Assembly: GCF_000238275.3 (NCBI RefSeq)
Contig: NZ_AHCF03000003.1
Coordinates: 62,001-126,000, forward strand
Source: Pseudoalteromonas undina
GTDB taxonomy: Bacteria; Pseudomonadota; Gammaproteobacteria; Enterobacterales; Alteromonadaceae
Length of the DNA: 64,000 nucleotides
Direction: 5' to 3'
The translations under genes were made by a program, and so were the position numbers. Below, piece after piece: positions 20,801-28,928 of this stretch; position 1 is the stretch's first letter, and each line of letters begins with the position of its first letter. The notes under the pieces are model-generated. The model did not search any database. It had not been told where the DNA came from and was given only the letters and a program-made list of their open reading frames with translations.

Positions 20801-20913
20801 ATGTATTTGACGACAAAGGGGCATTTTACCCAAGTGGTCGAGGGAACTTCTATAGCCGTTACGGCGGCGGTGCAGGTCGTTATGTTTATCTAGGTGCACA
20901 ATATAGCTTTTAA
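17893..20913 (+). CDS. TonB-dependent outer-membrane receptor
   Basis: A 1006-residue receptor. It has a signal peptide (about 1-25, cleavage near VIAND), a short linker, and a TonB-box-like stretch EKITVTGSRLKRD at about 48-60. The plug domain (about 65-180) contains LRDLGANRTLTLIDGRRVV and ISGGASATYGADAVAGVVNIIT. A long beta-barrel follows and ends in YVYLGAQYSF with the usual terminal Phe. Features of this subclass, including tandem Cys pairs in loops, fit the large receptors of marine Alteromonadales that take up oligosaccharides, peptides or siderophores. The substrate is not known. The start is GTG, with GAGGGAAG upstream. Confidence 0.95.
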   Translation: MSKISTKKCALALAITASLSGHVIANDEAIDRQSTAKASEEVVQEVPEKITVTGSRLKRDSFSVTTPLVTMDRASIQDTGLGNLSDVLIDNMPALSQSIGNTTSQSSISGTGLSTVQLRDLGANRTLTLIDGRRVVSNSYGGNYVSLNTIPSGMVERVEIISGGASATYGADAVAGVVNIITQSKKEGFEFQARGGETTDGGGREFTLDLNYGTSFADDRGYVFVSSNWDRDFGMTFYDRDRAQIEAAHSYDDELMCNQMYTADGYQCMSGITQADWASKSDGTLGGVFLENNNNDTQFWYDGQTLRDDWKGNEEIYGINSQQYVMLDVPSDNFSTAIKVDYDVTDDIMSYFQIHYSKSGSFNDKSPEDEYEGAYVPRYDPVTGDPIDDIAPGYIPIDNPYVPQEIIDSNPYKDRIYWDRRFGEVGNISTDNNRTTIRTWAGLQGMMFDDTWDWDISAGYGQFKQHQIRSNELNTVRVNQALQAEELADGTIQCKDAEARAQGCVPLNLFGEGSITPDMADWIRTNPIIDTEIQQYTVMGYITGDLYELPAGNVSAVFGAEYRKDSQSLDTSDDMKAGGITFNVVPSFYGEVEVYEAFAELAVPILKDAPFAKSLSAETSLRLANYSIDNISTVASYKLGLLWQPIDGYMLRANYARAQRAPTITELLSPPRGDFDSFDDICDGLTATSTNPGHDNCRLEPTLAQKLADDPNFEFESEDNNYSPNTGNPNLKEETADTYTFGITVSPEFLDGFNLAVDYYDIAIVDAIDEISNENIMRECYDSEAAWGSDNEYCNDITRNDEGNIVKILQREYNLDELTARGYDVVATYKYDIGSYGNLSFKLDYNHIIENSQTYEGLDGNSVTSQYAGYGRSKDKAAMSIVWKMDDLRIRWRTNYVGAFKASQEDEKDYLEYVAANDERCAAGDAGCIANPEPLAYQNYGSFLKHSLSASYTMALTDKSDLRVFGGINNVFDDKGAFYPSGRGNFYSRYGGGAGRYVYLGAQYSF

Positions 20914-20936
20914 TAATTTTTAGCTGTATTTGTTTG

Positions 20937-20967
20937 CAAAGGCACTCCTTCGGGCGTGCCTTTTTTA
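20937..20967 (+). terminator. Rho-independent terminator of the receptor gene
   Basis: AAGGCAC pairs with GTGCCTT around a TTCG tetraloop stem with one mismatch, followed by a run of T. Confidence 0.92.
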
Positions 20968-21049
20968 TTACTTATAAAATTTGTTTTATCGCAGTGAAAG
21001 CGTTTAGTATAAGGCATAACTTAATTTTATTATGAACGAAGGACTTGCT

Positions 21050-21520
21050 ATGAAGTATCTCAAAATGGGTAGTCTAATTGCGTGTTTAGCAGGGCTTACA
21101 GGGTGTTCTGATGATGTTGCTTCAGTGAGTTTAGGGCTGTTTACCACTAAAGATGTGGTGGTTAACTCTCAGCAAGATCCGCTTGTTACAGGGGTTACTT
21201 GTCATATTAGTCATATTGAGGCTAATTTAGACTTTTCAGACCCATCAGATATGTCGATTGCTTGTCGCCAAACAGGGCCAATTACCGCAGACCAATTACA
21301 GTCTATTGACCGTAGTAAGTCGGGTGAAGTCGTGTTTAAATCATCTAAGAGTATTTTGTTTAAGTCGTTAAAAGTTCGTCGCATTTATGATGCTAAAACC
21401 CATACGTTATTGTATTTATCGTACTCAACGAAAGAATCTACAGGTAGTCATCATCACGCGCTTTCTACGGTGCCTTTATACAATACACAAGCATGGCAAT
21501 GGGCGAAGGGGCAAGAATAG
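21050..21520 (+). CDS. creA: CreA family lipoprotein
   Basis: A 156-residue protein of the CreA family, whose function is unknown. Family features are VTCHISHIE, IACRQTGPI, GEVVFKSSKSILFKSLKVRRIYD and the C-terminal AL-STVPLY. The N-terminus ends in a lipobox (LAGLTGC, Cys at about residue 19), so unlike E. coli CreA it is probably a lipoprotein. The ATG at 21050 is chosen over one 18 bases upstream because GAAGGA lies eight bases before it. The stop is three bases from the next gene, so the two are probably translationally coupled. Confidence 0.85.
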   Translation: MKYLKMGSLIACLAGLTGCSDDVASVSLGLFTTKDVVVNSQQDPLVTGVTCHISHIEANLDFSDPSDMSIACRQTGPITADQLQSIDRSKSGEVVFKSSKSILFKSLKVRRIYDAKTHTLLYLSYSTKESTGSHHHALSTVPLYNTQAWQWAKGQE

Positions 21521-21523
21521 TTT

Positions 21524-22306
21524 ATGTTAACCCTATTTAAATCAAAACCCTTATTGGCAGAACAAGAACAACAGTGGCTAGTTGATACCTTTATTTGGGC
21601 TGCAGAAAACTTTGACCTGAATTTTTTTACTAAGCACAGCCAAATTATTTTGCCAACGGTCGAGTTTTTTCCTGATTCGGTTTCAAGCATTGAAGAAATG
21701 GCCAGTAAAGTGTTTGCGCGTGTTAAACACTATGCTGGTATGGATGAGTGGCCTATAACACTTGTTGCACCGCAACAATTACAACCTCAGGTGTTTCCAC
21801 ATTTTGAATTTAGTGAGCATCTACGTGGTGAGCACTGCCATTTAATGGTGCCACCAAGCCATACAATTAATGTGTCGTTTAACCCAAACCAAATCAATCA
21901 ACCACAAGATTTAGTAGCTAGCTTTGCAGGTACTCTTGCTACCATTTTAATTCATCATGTAGGCGTATTACCCCCAGGTGGTAAAGCGTACTTACCTCAA
22001 GCAACGGATGCTTTAGCGTGCTTTTTAGGTTTTGGGGTGATGATGAGCAATACTGTGTACCAGTTTAAGGGTGGTTGTGGCTCATGTTACAACCCATATG
22101 CCAATCGCGAAGCCACGCTCAGTGAAACCCATACTGTATTTATGCATGCGTTAGTAAGCTACTTTAAGCAAGATAAACACTCTAAAAAACATTTAAAACC
22201 GCATTTAAGAGGCCAATTTAAAAAAGCGCAAAAAGAAATAAAAACATTGGTTAACCAGTCGGCTAATCCATTGTTGTTGGCTTTTTCGCCAGAGCAAGCC
22301 AGTTAA
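21524..22306 (+). CDS. Uncharacterised protein coupled to creA
   Basis: I do not recognise this 260-residue protein with confidence. It has no signal peptide or membrane helix. Visible features are FIWAAENFDLNFF near residue 24, a His-rich IHHVGVLPPGG near 146, ATDALACFLGFGVMMSN near 164, a GGCGSCYNPYANRE stretch with a CxxC pair near 185, and a basic C-terminal third. The D-x(5)-FLG-x-GV...N pattern recalls an uncharacterised family with a metallopeptidase-like HExxH helix, but that His-Glu motif is absent here. It starts three bases after creA and ends two bases before the LysE-type gene, so it is inside an operon. Confidence 0.75.
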   Translation: MLTLFKSKPLLAEQEQQWLVDTFIWAAENFDLNFFTKHSQIILPTVEFFPDSVSSIEEMASKVFARVKHYAGMDEWPITLVAPQQLQPQVFPHFEFSEHLRGEHCHLMVPPSHTINVSFNPNQINQPQDLVASFAGTLATILIHHVGVLPPGGKAYLPQATDALACFLGFGVMMSNTVYQFKGGCGSCYNPYANREATLSETHTVFMHALVSYFKQDKHSKKHLKPHLRGQFKKAQKEIKTLVNQSANPLLLAFSPEQAS

Positions 22307-22308
22307 CC

Positions 22309-22935
22309 ATGGTTTATATTGATGAGTTTTTATTAATTGCCATTGCTCACTTTTTTGCAGTGGCCAGCCCCGGGCCCGATTTTGCTGTGGTACTTAAGCA
22401 AAGCGTACAATATGGAAGGCATAATGCGCTGTGGACCAGTGCAGGTGTAGGTGCAGCTATTTTATTACACATAGCTTATTGCGTGTTGGGAGTCGCGCTG
22501 GTTTTAACTCAATCGCCTTCGTTGTTTATGGCACTTAAATATATAGCCGGTGCTTATTTAGCGTATTTAGGTGTGCAGGCGCTGCGCGCTGCCAAACCTT
22601 CAAATACCTCATCAGAACAGACTGCAAAACCCAGCCTTGCAGCTGAGTCATCATGGCATGCGTTTCGCCGTGGTTTTTTTACCAATGCATTAAACCCTAA
22701 GGCTACGCTATTTTTTATGTCGCTGTTTACCTTAGTGATTAGTCCTACTACACCAGTAATAGTGCAAGTGGGGTATGGCGTTTATATGGCGCTAGCAACT
22801 TGGGCTTGGTTTTCTATTTTATCGCTATTGTTATCAAAAGCACGGGTGCGAAACTTTTTTCAGCAAAGTGGTTATTGGTTCGATCGTGGCATTGGCATTA
22901 TTTTAATCGCACTGGCTGTGCGAGTTGTTATTTGA
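22309..22935 (+). CDS. LysE/RhtB family transporter
   Basis: A 208-residue inner-membrane protein of the LysE superfamily, which exports amino acids or related small molecules. Five to six hydrophobic helices are visible, with the family signature ASPGPDFAVVLKQSVQYGRH at about 18-37, GVGAAILLHIAYCVLG, the AYLAYLGVQALR helix near 85, and FTNALNPKATLFF near 125. The substrate cannot be told. It starts two bases after the preceding stop and precedes a gamma-glutamylcyclotransferase-like gene by 18 bases. Confidence 0.92.
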   Translation: MVYIDEFLLIAIAHFFAVASPGPDFAVVLKQSVQYGRHNALWTSAGVGAAILLHIAYCVLGVALVLTQSPSLFMALKYIAGAYLAYLGVQALRAAKPSNTSSEQTAKPSLAAESSWHAFRRGFFTNALNPKATLFFMSLFTLVISPTTPVIVQVGYGVYMALATWAWFSILSLLLSKARVRNFFQQSGYWFDRGIGIILIALAVRVVI

Positions 22936-22953
22936 TAGACCCTAAGGAATAGT

Positions 22954-23448
22954 ATGGCGTTATATAATTTTTCGTTTGGCTCCAATATGTCATCTAATCG
23001 TTTATTGGCACGTTTACCTAACGCAAAACGTGTGGGTACGGCGCTTTTAAAAGGCTATAAGTTAACCTTTAATATGGCCTTTGCTGATGGTTCAGGTAAA
23101 TGCACTATTGTGCCCACTAACGAACCCGATGCCGTGGTATATGGGGTGGTGTATCAGCTTAATGAAGCCGAAAAAGAGATCTTAGATAAAATTGAAGGCC
23201 CTAATTACGACTGTGTTGATTTAACCGTGAGCCTTTTAGATGACGATGACATTAATGTGCATTGCTACATAGCAAACACACATGACGACACACTGCTGCC
23301 TTATGATTGGTACGTGCAGCATGTATATCGTGGTGCGCTTGAGGCCGGTGTGCCAGAACATTATAGTCAACGTATTTTAGCTTATCCTAGTAAGCAAGAT
23401 ACGAATAAAGCGCGCGCCGACATAGAATTTGCGGTTCATCAAGATTAA
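22954..23448 (+). CDS. Gamma-glutamylcyclotransferase-like protein
   Basis: A 164-residue protein with the GGCT/AIG2 fold. The signature YNFSFGSNMSSNRL at residues 4-17 forms the substrate loop, and the catalytic Glu is expected in DKIEGPNYDCV near residue 82. The N-terminal motif and the VVYGVVYQL strand match the family, which cyclises gamma-glutamyl amines or amino acids to 5-oxoproline. AAGGAATAGT precedes the ATG. Linked to the LysE-type exporter in one likely operon, so amino-acid or peptide turnover is a reasonable inference. Confidence 0.88.
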   Translation: MALYNFSFGSNMSSNRLLARLPNAKRVGTALLKGYKLTFNMAFADGSGKCTIVPTNEPDAVVYGVVYQLNEAEKEILDKIEGPNYDCVDLTVSLLDDDDINVHCYIANTHDDTLLPYDWYVQHVYRGALEAGVPEHYSQRILAYPSKQDTNKARADIEFAVHQD

Positions 23449-23475
23449 ACAAAAATAATAACCTAAGGTAACACT

Positions 23476-25017
23476 ATGAAACTAACAAAATTAGCCACAG
23501 CCGCATTATTGGTTGGCTGGGCGTTCACGAGCTCTGCAGCGGTTGATACCGATAAAATAGCAGAGGTGATCAATACCTCAATGACACGTTTTGATGTACC
23601 CGGAATGGCCGTTGCTATTGTTGAAAATGACAAAGTAGTATTTGCTAAAGGCTTTGGTGTTGCCAACCTCAATACAAATAGCAAGGTGAATAAAGACACT
23701 TTATTTGGCATTGCTTCAAATACCAAGGCATTTACCAGTGCAGCACTGGCTAAGCTGGTGGATGAAGGCAAATTAAGCTGGGATGATCGCGTAATTGATC
23801 ATCTCCCTGAATTTAGATTGCATGACCCGTACGTTACCCGTGAAATGCGAATTCGCGATTTGCTAAGCCATCGCAGTGGTTTAGGGCTTGGTCAAGGTGA
23901 TTTAATGATTTGGCCAAGTACTGATAAATCGGTAGCCGATATTTTATCGGGGCTGAAATATTTAAAACCTGCGAGCAGTTTTCGTAGCCAATATGCTTAC
24001 AACAATCTAATGTTTGTTACCGCTGGTGAAGTTGTTGCCCGTATATCGGGGATGAGCTGGAACGACTACATTGAAAAAAATATTTTACAGCCGCTCAATA
24101 TGAGCAACTCACGGGCTGGCTTTTCGCGTATCGCTAAAAATAACAAAAACTGGGCAATTGGGCACATCCCAATGGACGGTAAATTGCATCCCTTTTTTGT
24201 TAATTACCTTGAAGATTTTAGAGGGGCAGGAGCCATTGCATCAAGCGTAAATGATATGAGCCAATGGCTTCGTACTCAACTTGCTGGTGGCAAAATGCCT
24301 AATGGCGAACAGCTATTTAGTGAAAAGCAGCAAGCACAAATGTGGCACCCACATATTACCTCACTGGCATCTAAAAGTGCCTATGAAGCGTATCATCAGC
24401 AATTTAGAGGTTATGGATTAGGCTGGAGTATAGAGGATTACCACGGCGTTAAGAAGCTGGCACATGGTGGTGGCATTTTAGGTATGGTATCGCAGGTTAC
24501 TCTTTTGCCAGAGAAAAATGTGGGAATTGTGATATTAAGCAACCAACAAGCGTTTTCTGCATTATCGGCGGTGACTCATGAAGTACTTGAAGATGTACTA
24601 GAGCTTGAAGATAAAGACTGGGTTGAAGATTTAGCTAAAAAGCACTTTGCAGGTAAAGAAAAAGCCTATGCTAACGCGGCTCCATCAGTGCCTGCAGATA
24701 TCCAGCCGGCATTGCCAACCATTAATTACACCGGTACTTTGCATGATGATTGGTATGGCGATGTAATAATTGAAGAGTTAGATGGTAAATTACGCATTGA
24801 TTTTACCCATACAAAGCGCCTCAAAGGTGAGTTGGAGCATTACACAGGTAATACCTTTATTGTTAAATGGGATGAAAAGCTATTAGAGGCAGATGCCTTT
24901 ATTCGTTTTTCTATGAGTGCAGATAACCGTGTAGAATCAGCGAAAATGAACGCAGTTTCAACGCAAGTGACCGATTTTAGCTTTGATTTTAGAAACCTTG
25001 ACTTAAAAGCTAAATAA
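23476..25017 (+). CDS. Class C beta-lactamase-fold serine hydrolase with DUF3471
   Basis: A 513-residue secreted protein. A signal peptide (1-22, cleavage near SSA-AVD) precedes a beta-lactamase/DD-peptidase-like domain (about 28-370). Its motifs are SNTK near 81 (SxxK nucleophile), YAYNN near 175 (YxN) and AHGGGILG near 334 (HxG). A C-terminal beta-rich DUF3471-like region follows (about 405-510). Such proteins act as esterases, D-aminopeptidases or peptidases, so antibiotic resistance should not be assumed. TAAGG precedes the ATG. Confidence 0.92.
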   Translation: MKLTKLATAALLVGWAFTSSAAVDTDKIAEVINTSMTRFDVPGMAVAIVENDKVVFAKGFGVANLNTNSKVNKDTLFGIASNTKAFTSAALAKLVDEGKLSWDDRVIDHLPEFRLHDPYVTREMRIRDLLSHRSGLGLGQGDLMIWPSTDKSVADILSGLKYLKPASSFRSQYAYNNLMFVTAGEVVARISGMSWNDYIEKNILQPLNMSNSRAGFSRIAKNNKNWAIGHIPMDGKLHPFFVNYLEDFRGAGAIASSVNDMSQWLRTQLAGGKMPNGEQLFSEKQQAQMWHPHITSLASKSAYEAYHQQFRGYGLGWSIEDYHGVKKLAHGGGILGMVSQVTLLPEKNVGIVILSNQQAFSALSAVTHEVLEDVLELEDKDWVEDLAKKHFAGKEKAYANAAPSVPADIQPALPTINYTGTLHDDWYGDVIIEELDGKLRIDFTHTKRLKGELEHYTGNTFIVKWDEKLLEADAFIRFSMSADNRVESAKMNAVSTQVTDFSFDFRNLDLKAK

Positions 25018-25060
25018 CTAGAACCTTGGTTAAATAGTCGTTTAGTATCAACCAAAGTCG

Positions 25061-25086
25061 CAAAGCCACCCTCAGGTGGCTTTGTT
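25061..25086 (+). terminator. Terminator of the serine hydrolase gene
   Basis: CAAAGCCACC (25061-25070) pairs with GGTGGCTTTG (25075-25084) around a 4-base loop, followed by TTA. It lies before the deacetylase gene, which supports that gene's downstream start. Confidence 0.85.
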
Positions 25087-25120
25087 ATACTCGTTAAGCA
25101 ACTTATTTTTGGAGTTAGCT

Positions 25121-26044
25121 ATGCGCACTGCGATTATTTCTCACCCCCACTGCCGTAAACATAAAATGATTGACGATCATCCAGAGTGCCCTGAGCGTTT
25201 GGATGCGATTAACGACCGTCTACTTGCAAGTGGGCTGGATGTCGCTATCGAGCAAAAACAAGCGCCTAAGGCCTCGCGTGAGCACTATTTATTGGCGCAT
25301 AGTGAACAACACATCAAGCATGTAGAAAGTATGATCCCAACCGAAGGGCTTAGCGATTTGGACGGCGATACCTGGTTATGCCCCGATTCATTGAAAGCAA
25401 TTGAGCGTGCAGTAGGTGCAGGGTTACTCGCTGTTGATGAGGTTTTAGAGGGTAAGTTAGACGCTGCATTTTGCTCAGTGCGCCCGCCAGGGCATCACGC
25501 TAACCGAGATAGCTCTTCTGGTTTTTGTGTGTTTAACAACCTTGCGATTGCGGTTAAATATGCACAAAGCAAAGGGGTTAAACGTATTGCCATTATCGAT
25601 TTTGATGTACACCATGGTAATGGCACGCAAGATATTTTTATGGATGATGAAAATGTGTTGCTGTGCTCGTTATTTCAATATCCATTTTATCCAAATACCG
25701 CCATTAAAAATAACGCCACGTTGGTAAATTCACCTTTGCCTATTGCTAGTGATGGTGCTGATTTAAAAGCGCTTTATGAGCAGCAGTGGCTACCAAAATT
25801 AACAGAATTTGAGCCTGAGCTACTTTTCATAAGTGCAGGATTTGATGCGCACCTTGAAGATGATATGGCCAGTTTAAAGTTTGTCGAAAGTGATTATATA
25901 TGGCTTACTGAGCAGTTAGCGCTATTTAGCCAACAACATGGTTGCTTAGGTATTATCTCTTACCTAGAGGGAGGATACTCACTGTCTGCCCTCGGGCGCA
26001 GTGCGATTGCACACGTTAAAGCCTTAGTTGATTTCGGCGAGTAA
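25121..26044 (+). CDS. Histone deacetylase family protein
   Basis: A 307-residue protein of the HDAC/acetylpolyamine amidohydrolase superfamily, Zn-dependent deacetylases. Key parts are HPECPERLDAI at about 18-28, RPPGHHA near 128 (paired catalytic His), FDVHHGNGTQ near 163 and SAGFDAH near 245 (metal ligands Asp-His and Asp), and LEGGYS near 285. Bacterial members act on acetylated small molecules, polyamines or proteins. The ATG at 25121 is chosen over an in-frame start inside the preceding terminator because TTGGAG precedes it. Its 3' end overlaps the convergent next gene by 21 bases. Confidence 0.93.
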   Translation: MRTAIISHPHCRKHKMIDDHPECPERLDAINDRLLASGLDVAIEQKQAPKASREHYLLAHSEQHIKHVESMIPTEGLSDLDGDTWLCPDSLKAIERAVGAGLLAVDEVLEGKLDAAFCSVRPPGHHANRDSSSGFCVFNNLAIAVKYAQSKGVKRIAIIDFDVHHGNGTQDIFMDDENVLLCSLFQYPFYPNTAIKNNATLVNSPLPIASDGADLKALYEQQWLPKLTEFEPELLFISAGFDAHLEDDMASLKFVESDYIWLTEQLALFSQQHGCLGIISYLEGGYSLSALGRSAIAHVKALVDFGE

Positions 26045-26323
26045 CCTAAATGCCTGTTCAGGAGTAAGCTGCTCTATTTTACTGAGGCAACATTGCCCTT
26101 CTTTTGCTAAATATTCCTTTACCAATTGCGCTAATTGTATTGCACTGAGTGCATTATGCGCATCGCCATTTAAACCTTGATAGCCACTTACCTTATCTAA
26201 AATAACCACGTTTTTCTGCTCATTCACGTCCATAGTATAAATAAAATCATGTAACTCATCTGCATGCTCTAATAGCTCAATCTCATTATTATAAATAATA
26301 ATTAATGGGTAACTGATGCTCAT
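26024..26323 (-). CDS. Small hypothetical protein (possibly DUF4144)
   Basis: A 99-residue acidic protein, MSISYPLIIIYNNEIELLEH at the start, with a beta-strand, an acidic helix (ADELHDFIYTMDVNE) and a helical C-terminus (AIQLAQLVKEYLAKEG). It resembles short marine gammaproteobacterial proteins of the DUF4144 type, but this is from memory. No function is known. Two Cys lie adjacent in GQCCLSKIE. It overlaps the deacetylase gene tail to tail. Confidence 0.65.
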   Translation of the reverse strand: MSISYPLIIIYNNEIELLEHADELHDFIYTMDVNEQKNVVILDKVSGYQGLNGDAHNALSAIQLAQLVKEYLAKEGQCCLSKIEQLTPEQAFRLLAEIN

Positions 26324-26399
26324 ATATTGTCCTAAATCAAATTGTCATTTACTGAATAATTTATAATCGTGCATTGGTTTAATTTTGGAAGTAAAAGCA

Positions 26400-28928
26400 A
26401 TGCCCCACACTAGCCGCTATCAAAAAGTATGCGATGTTTTTACCAATAAGGTGATCGCCTGTACCAAGGATACCCCTTTAATTGAAGCGGTGAAACTAAT
26501 GCGTGTGCACAATGTTAGCGCTATTTTTGTTAAACATCAGCAGCAAATAGTGGGGGTGTGGACTGAAACTGATTGCTTAACGCTTAACTTTTCTGATCTG
26601 ACACTTAGACAAATAATGATTGAAAAGGTAATGTCGAGCCCGGTGTTGAGTGTACCCAGCCAGCAATTATTAACCGATACCGCCATGGTGTTTAATAAGC
26701 ATGGCGTAAGACACTTACTGGTAACCGATGCGAATGATAACCCAAGCGGGGTGATTAGTATTACTGATATTGTGAGTAATCAAGGATTAGAGCATTACCT
26801 GCAATTTAGACCGATAAACGAGCAATATAATAAAAATATTAGGGTAGTCCCAAGTTCATTAGCCATCAATGATGCTGTTAACTTAATGCGCAAATACGCC
26901 GAAAAAGTTATTTTAGTATTTAATGAAGATGAAAATATCCATGGCATTATTACCCAGCGAGATTTACTAAAACTCATCACCGAGCAGCATAATCATCTTA
27001 TTTGTTGGGATTTAGCGAGCCGTCCTCTTTATAAAATAAGCCCTCAAGACAGCCTTTTTGATGCTTACAGGTTGATGTCGGAAAGTAATATTCGGCATTT
27101 AGTAGTAAGCGAAAATAATCAAATAAACGGTGTATTATCGCTTGAAAACTTAATTAATGAAATTGAAACGGCGTATTGCTGTGAGCTTGAAAAGGTACTT
27201 CAGCAGCGAGATATTGCACTGCAGCACTCACAGCGTAATTTATTTTTAGCCAATAAAATTATCGACTCCTCTTTGGATGGCATCATGATCACCGACTCGA
27301 ATGGGGTGATTATGCAAGTAAATCCTGCATTTACTCATTTAACCGGCTACAAAGAATATGAGGTGATAGGTAAGCGGCCTAATATGTTGAGTTCAGGACG
27401 TCATGATAAAAACTTTTATATAAAAATGTGGGATTCACTGACTAAAACAGGCGTATGGCAGGGGGAAATTCATAACCGTAAAAAATCTGGCGATATTTAT
27501 ATTGAGTGGCTCAGTATTATAGAAATAAAAGAGCCAAGTCATAGTGATGTTACTTATGCCGCTATTTTTAGTGACATAACAGAGCGAAAGAGTGCAGAAG
27601 AAAAAGTAGTGCAGCTAGCATATTTTGATGAACTAACCGGTTTACCTAATCGGCGCTTATTTAACGATAGGCTCTCTATGGCACTGGCCTCTGCTCACAG
27701 AGATAAACAAATGCTAGCGGTAATGTTTATTGACCTTGACCGTTTTAAAGAGGTAAATGACAGCTTGGGCCATAACGCCGGTGATACCTTATTAAAATTA
27801 GTTTCTGAGCGCATTATTAACACCCTTAATGAGGGGGATACACTGGCACGATTAGGGGGAGATGAGTTTATTGTTTTGTGTGAGGTTGAAAGCGTAGCAG
27901 CTGTTATCAGACTTGCAGAGGGTATTTTAAATCACTTAAATACCCCCTTTAAATTGGAAGGATTTGAAGTGGGTGTTACCGCCTCTATAGGTGCAGCGGT
28001 TTATCCAGATGATGGCTTAGACAGTGAAACATTATTAAAGCATGCTGATATTGCCATGTATCGCTCAAAAGATGTGGGGCGTAATTCGTTTCAATTGTTT
28101 CAACCCTCAATGAATGCCCGCTCCCTTGAGCGCTTGGCAATGATGAGCCGCTTTCAACATGCACTTGAAAATGATGAGTTTGAGCTTTATTTTCAGCCTA
28201 AACAGTGTTTAAAAACAGGGGGGATTATGGGGGCTGAAGCACTACTGCGTTGGCAAGACCCTGATTTAGGCACTATTTCGCCAGCGCAGTTTATTCCGCT
28301 TGCTGAAGAGTTAGGTTTAGTTGTTCGTCTCGATTTATGGGTTATTAACCAAGCCGGTAAGGAGTTAACTCTTTGGCAAGCACAAGGAATGAACCCCGGA
28401 CGTTTAGCGATTAATGTATCTGCTTGCCACCTAAGCCAAGGTAAGTTAGCTGATAACATTAAGGCCATGCTTAATCGCTATCAATTACCTGGGAGTTTAC
28501 TTGAAATAGAGCTGACCGAAAGTAGCTTTATAGGTTCTTTTTCACAGGCAAAAGAACAGTTACAACAGCTTAAAACGTTAGGTGTACATATTGCGCTTGA
28601 TGATTTTGGCACGGGGTATTCGGCATTAAGCTATTTAACCAAACTGCCCTTTAACACGTTAAAAATTGATGCCAGTTTTATTGCTAAAATTCCTGATGAA
28701 TACGGCAATAGCCAAATTGTAGCGGCTATTATAGCCATGGCGACAAGTTTAGGGTTAGATGTGGTTGCTGAGGGAGTTGAGCATGCCTCGCAAGAGACAC
28801 ACTTAGCAACGATAGGCTGTAATATTATTCAGGGTTACCATTATTGCTATCCATTAACACGACAGCAATGGATAGCATTTTATAACCAAGCAGCAAAAGG
28901 TTACTCTGAGTCTACGCTCACTTCATAA
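26400..28928 (+). CDS. CBS-PAS-GGDEF-EAL dual-domain c-di-GMP protein
   Basis: An 842-residue soluble protein. Two CBS pairs occupy about 1-255 (VITQRDLLK and VISITDIVS are typical ends), then a PAS domain (about 285-400, ITDSNGVIMQVNPAFTHLTG). A complete GGDEF domain follows (about 405-565, with RLGGDEFIVL at 486) and a complete EAL domain (about 580-835). The latter has AEALLRW, NVSACHLS, ELTESSFI, LDDFGTGYSALSYL and AEGVEHAS. Both catalytic sites look intact, so cyclase and phosphodiesterase activity are possible, perhaps set by nucleotide binding to the CBS domains. The ATG at 26400 follows GGAAG. The 3' end overlaps the convergent DUF2797 gene by 28 bases. Confidence 0.93.
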   Translation: MPHTSRYQKVCDVFTNKVIACTKDTPLIEAVKLMRVHNVSAIFVKHQQQIVGVWTETDCLTLNFSDLTLRQIMIEKVMSSPVLSVPSQQLLTDTAMVFNKHGVRHLLVTDANDNPSGVISITDIVSNQGLEHYLQFRPINEQYNKNIRVVPSSLAINDAVNLMRKYAEKVILVFNEDENIHGIITQRDLLKLITEQHNHLICWDLASRPLYKISPQDSLFDAYRLMSESNIRHLVVSENNQINGVLSLENLINEIETAYCCELEKVLQQRDIALQHSQRNLFLANKIIDSSLDGIMITDSNGVIMQVNPAFTHLTGYKEYEVIGKRPNMLSSGRHDKNFYIKMWDSLTKTGVWQGEIHNRKKSGDIYIEWLSIIEIKEPSHSDVTYAAIFSDITERKSAEEKVVQLAYFDELTGLPNRRLFNDRLSMALASAHRDKQMLAVMFIDLDRFKEVNDSLGHNAGDTLLKLVSERIINTLNEGDTLARLGGDEFIVLCEVESVAAVIRLAEGILNHLNTPFKLEGFEVGVTASIGAAVYPDDGLDSETLLKHADIAMYRSKDVGRNSFQLFQPSMNARSLERLAMMSRFQHALENDEFELYFQPKQCLKTGGIMGAEALLRWQDPDLGTISPAQFIPLAEELGLVVRLDLWVINQAGKELTLWQAQGMNPGRLAINVSACHLSQGKLADNIKAMLNRYQLPGSLLEIELTESSFIGSFSQAKEQLQQLKTLGVHIALDDFGTGYSALSYLTKLPFNTLKIDASFIAKIPDEYGNSQIVAAIIAMATSLGLDVVAEGVEHASQETHLATIGCNIIQGYHYCYPLTRQQWIAFYNQAAKGYSESTLTS

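Noticed and set aside
23476..25017. A beta-lactamase resistance gene
   Set aside because: The SxxK, YxN and HxG motifs and the DUF3471 tail fit the broad serine hydrolase family, which is mostly peptidases and esterases. Nothing shows resistance.
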